Shown piece after piece: positions 1 through 4,877 of a stretch of DNA of 5,540 nucleotides (positions are counted from its first letter, which is position 1; each line of letters begins with the position of its first letter). The position numbers and the translations under genes were made by a program. Under the pieces are notes generated by a model that saw only the letters and a program-made list of their open reading frames with translations, was not told where the DNA came from and did no database searches. This DNA comes from Puniceicoccales bacterium (GTDB taxonomy: Bacteria > Verrucomicrobiota > Verrucomicrobiia > Opitutales > JAIRLM01), in contig JAITSI010000033.1 of NCBI GenBank assembly GCA_031287845.1, positions 1 to 5,540 of the forward strand, given 5' to 3'.

Positions 1-27
1 AAAAATAGTTAAAAGCTGAGATTCATG

Positions 28-92
28 GGCATCAACCCGATGCCAATGGCCGCGGAGACGGCTTTTCGCGGATGATCATGGGCGAAGCCGTC
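28..92. repeat. Two tandem stem-loops at the window start
   Basis: Two inverted repeats lie side by side. The first is GGCATC (28-33), loop AACCC, GATGCC (39-44). The second pairs GACGGCTT (57-64) plus CGC (67-69) with GCGAAGCCGTC (82-92): 11 pairs with a two-T bulge and a 12-nt loop containing the palindrome ATGATCAT. A T-rich stretch with the palindrome AAAAATTTTT (115-124) follows about 22 nt later. They could be the 3' untranslated end or terminator of a gene left of the window, or part of a dispersed repeat. The T run is too far from the stem for a standard intrinsic terminator. No convincing gene is visible in 1-128. Confidence 0.45.
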
Positions 93-212
93 GTCCAAGT
101 AAGAAGTTTTGTCTAAAAATTTTTCGCCTTGTTTTGCGGTTGGAGTAAAATTTTCTGTTTTGTCCACGCTTGGGGCTTGCCATTCGCACCAAATTCCCGT
201 AGTCGGTTTCCC

Positions 213-1268
213 ATGGCTGTGCCCACATGCGGTGATTTGGCGCTGTGCTCGTTCAAAAACATTTCCAGGTCGAATTGGAGTGTCAGCGCCGGCCGGATGC
301 TTTTTTTCGTTTGCACAAAGACCCTCGAGCTCTTGGCCATCCCGGCCATGGCCGTGCTTGGCGTTGCCTGGCTGCCAATCGGCCTACCGCTGCTTTTGCT
401 GGGTTTCATTGCGCAACATTTCGACAAACGTTTGGGAACCATACTTATTGGGTGCGGAATTTGGCCCCTGCTTGGCATGCGCGTAATGTGGTCCGCTACG
501 TTCGGAAACTGGACCGGAGCGTATTACAGGATGAATTCCGAGGTACGAAGTTTTGCGGAAATGCAAAATTGTGAAATAAAGCTCATCGTTCCCACAAAGC
601 AAATGCTTGCGCAGGGCATTGGAATTGCTATGACAGCCCTGGCGGTCGCTGCCACGGCGGCGATGGTGATTCTATTTTTAACAACAGTTCTCTTCTCTCC
701 CATCGTTCTAGGGACGGTGCTTGCCGCCTGCGGAACCGTGGCCCTGATCGGCTTGATTGCCTTCGGGATCGCCCGCCAATGCGAAAGGGGGACAACTCTT
801 TTTGACCTGACCAAGGGGGAAAAAAATAGGCTATCGGAAAAACTTCGCGATTTCGGTGTCACGGAAGACCTGACCTACGAGAATCTAAGCAATGCTTTTG
901 CGAGCTGGGATAAATTCGAGCGGAATATGTCTCAAATTGAGTGGGACAATGCTCTAGGCTTAATAAAGTTGCTTCCAGGCAGTTTGATTGAATGTTTAAT
1001 TTTTCTCAAAAAAGGCTTTGCTCCGGCCCTATTTGAGCACTGTTGCGATGGCGCTATTTTGAGCCAAGTACTGAAAATATTTCAAAGGCGATCGTCCCCT
1101 GATGTTATTCGAAATGCATTAGAGGATTCAAATAATGAGCTGCGCAGGTGGATTATGCTTCGGGCAAATCGTGATTTTGATGGTAAAGTTGGATTGGCCT
1201 TGGATAAACTTCTTAAATATGCAGGCATGAAATCATTTGCCCATTGGAAGAATGTTTATGAGGAATAG
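213..1268 (+). CDS. Unrecognised multi-spanning membrane protein with a soluble C-terminal half
   Basis: I do not recognise this protein. From the ATG at 213 it is 351 residues. The frame is open back to a TTG at 129, and an ATG at 297 just before the first hydrophobic segment is a serious alternative. None of the three has a clear Shine-Dalgarno site, so the start is uncertain. Hydrophobic segments from the 213 start lie at about residues 39-67 and 74-94. A long bilobed stretch follows at about 132-187, rich in Ala, Ile, Leu and Val and broken by a short FSP turn. The C-terminal ~165 residues are hydrophilic and mostly helical in character (for example EKNRLSEKLRDFG, SWDKFERNMSQIEWDN), with Cys at several places including a CC pair. 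This fits an inner-membrane protein with a cytoplasmic domain. The 3' half is visibly more AT-rich than the gsp genes, which may mean foreign origin or weak constraint. It appears to stand alone: the gap before the next plus-strand gene is about 850 bp. That the frame is a real gene is likely; function is unknown. Confidence 0.6.
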   Translation: MAVPTCGDLALCSFKNISRSNWSVSAGRMLFFVCTKTLELLAIPAMAVLGVAWLPIGLPLLLLGFIAQHFDKRLGTILIGCGIWPLLGMRVMWSATFGNWTGAYYRMNSEVRSFAEMQNCEIKLIVPTKQMLAQGIGIAMTALAVAATAAMVILFLTTVLFSPIVLGTVLAACGTVALIGLIAFGIARQCERGTTLFDLTKGEKNRLSEKLRDFGVTEDLTYENLSNAFASWDKFERNMSQIEWDNALGLIKLLPGSLIECLIFLKKGFAPALFEHCCDGAILSQVLKIFQRRSSPDVIRNALEDSNNELRRWIMLRANRDFDGKVGLALDKLLKYAGMKSFAHWKNVYEE

Positions 1269-1352
1269 TTTAAAGAAGTGAATAATTCAAGTTCCTCTAA
1301 CAATTGGCAAAAACCTTCATTAAGATAGAAGTAGGTGTTTGGTCCCCCTGTT

Positions 1353-1635
1353 CTAGGTTCAGGACTCGTAAACCCGGTCCGCCGGTTGACGGTGGGGCGG
1401 CGCCCCCAACCGGGCCTGGCCGGTCCTCGAGGCCGCGATGCTTCTGCTGTCGCAGCGTGCAGGTCGCCCCGCGTAGCCTTTTCTCTAGCAGGGCCGGCCC
1501 GCGGCACTGCCCGCTCCGCCGGGCAGCGCCCGTGAGAAGCCCTTCCCTCAAGAAGTCAAGTTCCTGCGCCACAGATCCGTATCGGTCACTTTTCCAGATG
1601 GAGGTGGAGTGTGGTTTTACGGGTCCTGAGCCTAG
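1353..1635. mobile_element. CTAG-flanked MITE-like inverted-repeat element, long copy
   Basis: The left end is CTAG (1353-1356) followed by GTTCAGGACTCGTAAACCC (1357-1375). The right end is GGTTTTACGGGTCCTGAGC (1613-1631) followed by CTAG (1632-1635). The 19-bp ends are inverted repeats matching at 16 of 19 positions and enclose 275 bp without a plausible gene. CTAG on both sides looks like a 4-bp target duplication, and YTAR targets are known for part of the IS5 family. The interior is very GC-rich and full of palindromes: GGGGCGGCGCCCC at 1394-1406, CCTCGAGG at 1425-1432, and a larger hairpin around 1503-1530. The first 55 bp match the element at 4524 at 49 of 55 positions. I infer a non-autonomous element mobilised in trans. 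CTAG is itself a palindrome, so the duplication is weaker evidence than a non-palindromic one would be. Confidence 0.55.
1494..1535. repeat. 42-bp palindromic repeat, copy 1
   Basis: This GC-rich sequence forms a stem of GGCACTGCCCG (1503-1513) with CGGGCAGCGCC (1520-1530), one A-C mismatch, around the 6-nt loop CTCCGC. It lies inside the 1353-1635 element. A second copy lies at 4786-4827. Outside the loop 33 of 36 positions are identical, while the six loop bases all differ. TAGCAGGGC directly overlaps its left edge here (1486-1494), and the same nonamer lies 18 nt upstream of the second copy. It resembles a REP-type dispersed palindrome. No T run follows, so a standard terminator role is not supported. 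Confidence 0.6.
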
Positions 1636-1844
1636 CGCTCGACGATTGCAAAGTAATTCGACTGCGTCCAAATGCTCCCTATTGAGCGTTCGAGCGTCAT
1701 TGCCAACGATTGTTTCCAGTCCAACTTTCTCGGTCGACCACGCCGCTCCCTTTCTTCGACGGACGTATTTTCCTTTCGTAAGCCCAGCAAGTGCGCAAAG
1801 TTTTTGGGATGCGTTCCAAAATTTCGCTGAATAAGTGCTTGCAT
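1636..1844 (-). pseudogene. N-terminal relic of an IS5-family-like transposase
   Basis: Read on the minus strand from the ATG at 1844, the frame gives about 70 residues. They include KNFAHLLGL and then RGRPRKLDWKQSLAMTLE. The GRPxKL...L..TLE pattern is what I know from the N-terminal region of IS5-family (ISL2-like) transposases, where it is normally followed by a YWREYRT-type segment; here a weak SNYFAI is the nearest equivalent. Spacing between the two motifs looks too short by about 15 residues. The frame then stops at the TAG inside the CTAG flank of the neighbouring element, with no catalytic DDE region anywhere in the window. The fragment therefore looks broken and abutted by the MITE-like element. 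Identification rests on one motif and is moderate at best; chance resemblance is possible. Confidence 0.4.
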
Positions 1845-1871
1845 CCCCGCGAAAAGATTCCAGTGTCGACG

Positions 1872-1909
1872 TGGTGTGTTCCATACGTATTGGTGTGTTC
1901 CATACGTAT
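1872..1909. repeat. Perfect 19-bp tandem duplication
   Basis: TGGTGTGTTCCATACGTAT occurs twice without a gap or mismatch (1872-1890 and 1891-1909). Each copy ends in the 8-bp palindrome ATACGTAT, so two palindromes sit 19 bp apart. The pair is enclosed in a wider inverted repeat: GTGGTGTGTTC at 1871-1881 against GAGCACACCAC at 1915-1925, 10 of 11 matching. It could be a pair of operator sites, or a scar of an element insertion or slippage. Confidence 0.75.
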
Positions 1910-1915
1910 AATACG
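1905..1915 (+). promoter_or_regulatory. Candidate -10 box within a palindrome
   Basis: A perfect TATAAT lies at 1907-1912 inside the palindrome CGTAT-A-ATACG (1905-1915), directly after the 19-bp tandem repeats and on the strand of the gspEF pair. It lies about 210 bp before the gspE start. No recognisable TTGACA-like -35 sits at 16-18 bp; the -35 position falls within the repeat. If it is a promoter, the repeats would be natural activator or repressor sites. The support is only the -10 match and the layout. Confidence 0.25.
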
Positions 1916-2119
1916 AGCACACCACCGGATTTTTCCCTGCCAAGCCTTTTGGGGAGCCGTTTTTCGAATTTTGAAAAATGTCTAATTCCCGTGGCCAATT
2001 CCTGCGGAACAACAAGGGAGGGATCGGAATATCCCTGGTGGACATCGCGAACGGCTCCACCGCTCCCCGGCCATCGGCTACTTGAGAATGATTCAGTGAC
2101 CGTTTTTTGCATTTTCTGA

Positions 2120-3343
2120 GTGGGTCGAATGCGCTGGTCCGTCCCGCGAGTTAGGCTTGCGGCGATTGCCCAGCGGGACAATCTGGTTCCGGTGGCAAAA
2201 ATTGGGAAAAAGGAGGGCGGCGGCATCCCGTCCGATGGGCCAATTTCCCGGATCGCCAGCCTCTGCGATGGCCTGCTGGCCCGGGCCGTGGCCGCGGAGG
2301 CATCCGACGTGCACTGGGAGTGGGAGCGCGACTCGGTGCTGGTGCGCATGCGCGTGGATGGGGAGCTGGAACCCCTTGGCCGACTGCCCCTGGAGCTGGG
2401 TCGGGCCCTTTCCGTACGGCTAAAATCCCTGGCCGGGCTGTCCATCGCGGAACATTTCCGTCCCCAGGATGGGCGGTTCCGCTGGAGGGATTCGGACGGC
2501 GCCGGCGTTGACCTTCGCATCTCCATCCTGCCCACGCGCTGGGGGGAGAGCATCGCCCTCCGCGTGCTGGACAGACGTCGCCATTTTCTTCGCCTGGAAG
2601 ACCTTGGCATGGACGCGCCCCTGGTGGAACAGCTGCGGAAACTTGCCACGGGCAGCGGGCTCCTGCTGGCCATCGGTCCCACCGGCAGCGGAAAGACCAC
2701 CACCCTCTACGCCCTTCTCGAGGAATGGCGCGGCCGGGAGCAAAAAATTCTCACCGTGGAAGATCCCGTGGAATACGCCCTGGAGGGAGCTCTGCAGGTA
2801 TCCGTTGACCTGGCCGTCGGACGCACCTTTTCCACCGTGCTGCGGGCCTTCCTGCGCCACGATCCGGATGTCATCTTTGTCGGGGAAATTCGCGATGGGG
2901 AAACGGCGGAAGTGGCTCTGCGGGCCGCCCTTACCGGCCATCTGGTCCTGTCCACGCTCCACACGGCGACGGCGGATGAGGCCCTGCTCCGCCTGGCGGG
3001 GATGGGATTGGACCGGGACCTCCTGTCCACCTGCCTGCGAGCCCTGCTGGGCCAGCGCCTGCTGCGGCTCAACTGTCCCCACTGCGCCGCACCCCTGGAG
3101 GAGGAAGCCCTGGCGAACCTGCCCGGTGAACTCTGGGCCGGATCGGATCCAAGCGCACTGCGCCGGGGAACGGGCTGTGTCCATTGCGCGGGAAAGGGAT
3201 TTTTGGGCCGCCGGGCCGTTTTTACGCTCCAGGGAGGAGCCGATTGTAACACTCCCACCCTCGCCGCGGAGGGAAAAAAACTTCTCCATTCCGGATCGCT
3301 CGCGCCGGAGGAATTTTTACGCCAATTGCCATGGGACCGCTAG
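2120..3343 (+). CDS. gspE: GspE/PilB-type secretion or pilus assembly ATPase, short form
   Basis: This is a cytoplasmic hexameric ATPase of the type II secretion/type IV pilus family, powering pseudopilin or pilin assembly through the GspF/PilC platform. Over 407 residues the sequence shows an N2-type region with ASDVHWEW (61-68), QDGRF (116-120) and DLRISILPTRWGES (131-144). Walker A is GPTGSGKTT (186-194), the Asp box ILTVEDPVEY (210-219), Walker B with its conserved continuation DPDVIFVGEIRD (248-259), and the His box TGHLVLSTLHTATA (272-285). A zinc tetracysteine is present as CPHC (319-322) and CVHC (353-356), which separates GspE/PilB from the PilT retraction ATPases. The family is usually 500 or more residues; here the N1 domain is missing and the C-terminus after GRRAVF is short. 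The GTG at 2120 directly follows an in-frame TGA, and an ATG at 2129 is equally possible. Neither has a Shine-Dalgarno site. A strong GGAGGG (2212-2217) lies inside the frame before an ATC, not a normal start. It overlaps gspF by 13 bp. Whether it serves secretion, pili or DNA uptake cannot be told here. Confidence 0.9.
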   Translation: MGRMRWSVPRVRLAAIAQRDNLVPVAKIGKKEGGGIPSDGPISRIASLCDGLLARAVAAEASDVHWEWERDSVLVRMRVDGELEPLGRLPLELGRALSVRLKSLAGLSIAEHFRPQDGRFRWRDSDGAGVDLRISILPTRWGESIALRVLDRRRHFLRLEDLGMDAPLVEQLRKLATGSGLLLAIGPTGSGKTTTLYALLEEWRGREQKILTVEDPVEYALEGALQVSVDLAVGRTFSTVLRAFLRHDPDVIFVGEIRDGETAEVALRAALTGHLVLSTLHTATADEALLRLAGMGLDRDLLSTCLRALLGQRLLRLNCPHCAAPLEEEALANLPGELWAGSDPSALRRGTGCVHCAGKGFLGRRAVFTLQGGADCNTPTLAAEGKKLLHSGSLAPEEFLRQLPWDR

Positions 3344-4527
3344 AACACCTGCACAATTCGGATCGGACGGCCGCCGGAGAGCCAGTTTCCAAGGGGCAAG
3401 GGCCGGAAATGGCCGCCGGTCCTCGGCCGGATCGGGAACGGAGGAATGGCCGCCGCACATTTTCCAAAATTGCATTCCTTCGCAGGGGGCAGGGCAAAGA
3501 TCCGGAATTTCTAATTGCCCTTGCCAGCCGGCTGGCCCTCCTGCTGCGGGCGGGAATTTCCCTGACGGCTGCCCTGGAAATGCTCATACGCCAGGAGGGA
3601 AAGGCGCCGCGCAAGGTGCTCCTGGAGGAAATTTTACGGGGCCTGAACCAGGGCCGCTACCTGCACGAGGTCCTCGGCGACCGGGGAAGCATCTTCGACG
3701 AATCCTACCGGAGAATGATCCGGGCCGGTGAGCTGGCAGGGGATTTGCCGTCCGTTCTCGAAGCGCTGGCCACGGCCCGCCGGCGAACCCAGCACGCGCG
3801 GGCGCGGACCGTTTCTGCGCTCATCTATCCCGTTCTGGTCCTGGCCGTGGCCCTGTGCGCCATCCTCTTTCTCTGCGGCCACGTGCTGCCCCACTTCCAG
3901 GAACTCTACCGATCCCAGCGGCTTCCCACGCTGACCGCCGGCGCCCTGACCCTGGGCCAATTTCTCCAGCGCCGCGGCATGGCCCTCGCCATTACCCTGG
4001 CACTTGCCCTCGTCGCCCTGGTCCTCTACGGAAAAACGCCGGCCGGTCGCCAATTTCTTCCCAAAATTCCATTCCGCATCCCCGTCCTGGGCAAACTCCT
4101 ACGGCGCCAGTGCCTGGTTCTATTTCTTCGCACCTTCTCCCTCTCCCTGCGCCACGGCATTCCCTACGGCGAGGCATTCTCCCTCGCCAGCTCCGCGGTC
4201 CCGGTGGCCTTTCTCCGCTCCCAGCTGCACGCCATCGGGGTCCGCTCCTGTGAAGGGGTCCCGCTCGGGGAAATTTTAGCCGGTGAAACGCCATTTCCCG
4301 CCGCCGCGGCCGGACTGCTCGCCGCCGGTGAAAGTGCTGGAAATTTGGCAGCCATGGCTTCCCACGCGGCCGATCTCCTGGAGGAGGAGCTGTCCCTGTC
4401 CCTGGAACGGCTGGCGGCGATTCTGCGACCCCTGATCATTCTGCTGCTGGCGGCGCTGGTCGCCTGGATCGCCATCGCCCTCCTGCTGCCAATTGCCCAA
4501 CTATCCCAACTGCAGGGATTGATCTAG
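3331..4527 (+). CDS. gspF: GspF/PilC-type inner-membrane platform protein
   Basis: This is the polytopic inner-membrane platform of type II secretion or type IV pilus systems, which couples the GspE ATPase to (pseudo)pilin assembly. The 398 residues contain the expected two T2SSF repeats. The first is about 60-185 (FLIALASRLALLLRAGISLTAALEML, then RAGELAGDLPSVLEALA at 131-147). The second is about 262-388 (FLRTFSLSLRHGIPYGEAFSLA, then AAGESAGNLAAMASHAADLL at 331-350). Membrane segments are near 163-183, 217-233 and 363-388, the usual three. Length is normal for the family, but residues 1-50 are a hydrophilic, Arg/Gly-rich leader unlike the conserved family N-terminus. The ATG at 3331 overlaps the end of gspE by 13 bp, suggesting translational coupling; a GGAGG at 3307-3311 is too far upstream to set it. 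An internal ATG at 3409 (residue 27) is an alternative start that would remove part of this leader. The stop TAG at 4525-4527 is the last part of the CTAG flanking the next repeat element. Confidence 0.9.
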   Translation: MGPLEHLHNSDRTAAGEPVSKGQGPEMAAGPRPDRERRNGRRTFSKIAFLRRGQGKDPEFLIALASRLALLLRAGISLTAALEMLIRQEGKAPRKVLLEEILRGLNQGRYLHEVLGDRGSIFDESYRRMIRAGELAGDLPSVLEALATARRRTQHARARTVSALIYPVLVLAVALCAILFLCGHVLPHFQELYRSQRLPTLTAGALTLGQFLQRRGMALAITLALALVALVLYGKTPAGRQFLPKIPFRIPVLGKLLRRQCLVLFLRTFSLSLRHGIPYGEAFSLASSAVPVAFLRSQLHAIGVRSCEGVPLGEILAGETPFPAAAAGLLAAGESAGNLAAMASHAADLLEEELSLSLERLAAILRPLIILLLAALVAWIAIALLLPIAQLSQLQGLI

Positions 4528-4674
4528 GGTCAGGACCCGTAAAACCGGTCCGCCGGTTGACGATGGGGCTGAGCCCCCTCCAGCACCCCCACGCGAAATG
4601 CCGTTGCCACGGCATCGATGGTTTGAGGGAAGCGGAGCTGGGGGCAACCCCCAATTTACGAATCCTAACCCTAA
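4524..4674. mobile_element. MITE-like inverted-repeat element, short copy at the gspF stop
   Basis: The left border is CTAG (4524-4527) and then GGTCAGGACCCGTAAAACC (4528-4546). A degenerate right end, CAATTTACGAATCCTAACC (4652-4670), is followed by CTAA (4671-4674) and matches the inverted left end at 13 of 19 positions, with most differences being G-to-A changes. Both borders fit a YTAR target. The first 55 bp match the 1353 element at 49 of 55 positions without a gap. Between the ends are four hairpins: AACCGG/CCGGTT (4543-4558), GGGGCT-G-AGCCCC (4565-4577), ATGCCGT/ACGGCAT (4598-4615) and TGGGGG/CCCCCA (4639-4653). No gene fits inside. Placed directly at the 3' end of gspF, it may also serve as a transcript end or stabiliser. 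Confidence 0.5.
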
Positions 4675-4685
4675 TTTAGAAGGAC

Positions 4686-4739
4686 ATTTCCCAGGGGAAA
4701 TTTTCGAAAATTCACCCATTCCGGCTTCGAAATTTCGAA
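4686..4739. repeat. Cluster of three short palindromes
   Basis: Three inverted repeats follow one another in AT-rich sequence: ATTTCCC-AG-GGGAAAT (4686-4701), the perfect 14-bp palindrome AATTTTCGAAAATT (4699-4712), and the perfect 14-bp palindrome TTCGAAATTTCGAA (4726-4739). The two 14-mers share TTCGAA and are 27 bp apart centre to centre. They lie between two convergent genes, so a promoter operator is not the obvious role. A protein-binding site or a transcript-end structure is possible. Confidence 0.5.
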
Positions 4740-4785
4740 AACATTTACCTTAAAATTGTAGCAGGGCAATGGATGCTTTTTGCAC

Positions 4786-4827
4786 CCGGCCCGCGGCGCT
4801 GCCCGGCGAAGCGGGCGGCGCCCATGA
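4786..4827. repeat. 42-bp palindromic repeat, copy 2
   Basis: The stem is GGCGCTGCCCG (4795-4805) with CGGGCGGCGCC (4812-4822), one T-G wobble, around the loop GCGAAG. It matches 1494-1535 at 33 of 36 positions outside the loop. Unlike copy 1, it lies outside the nearest CTAG-bounded element, so it appears to be a separate repeat. It sits between the convergent ends of gspF and the minus-strand barrel gene, a usual place for REP-type repeats. The minus strand has five A residues downstream and the plus strand no T run, so it is not a classic terminator in either direction. Confidence 0.6.
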
Positions 4828-4877
4828 ACACTGTCTAATGAAAGAGAAGCTCGTTGATTTCGTGCAAGTTAGATAGT

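Noticed and set aside
113..478. Minus-strand 121-codon frame antisense to the membrane protein
   Set aside because: No recognisable features, and the plus frame has coherent membrane segments that continue well beyond it.
1262..1281. ATAGTTTAAA-type similarity between 1265, 4874 and the window start
   Set aside because: About 10 AT-rich bases shared, with no extension on either side. Chance is enough.
1872..1909. Possible CRISPR or iteron array
   Set aside because: Only two adjoining copies with no spacers, and no replication or cas gene nearby.
2207..2227. Strong GGAGGG ribosome-binding-like site 7 nt before an in-frame ATC in gspE
   Set aside because: ATC is not a normal start codon and the purine run is explained by the codons for Lys-Lys-Glu-Gly. 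It is noted only because the true start is unclear.
1297..2703. Long minus-strand open frame of 468 codons
   Set aside because: It spans the antisense of gspE, the repeats and the transposase relic, has low-complexity Arg/Ser/Pro composition and no family motif. It is open because of high GC content.
2420..3289. Minus-strand open frame of 289 codons inside gspE
   Set aside because: It lies entirely antisense to the well-supported ATPase motifs and shows Gly/Gln-rich shadow composition.
2469..3731. Plus-strand open frame of 420 codons
   Set aside because: It is a different frame across gspE and the start of gspF, rich in Pro, Trp, Cys and Arg. The alternative frame holds the Walker and tetracysteine motifs.
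4786..4827. Hairpin as a rho-independent terminator for gspF or the barrel gene
   Set aside because: No U-tract follows the stem closely on either strand, and the same sequence occurs elsewhere as a repeat.
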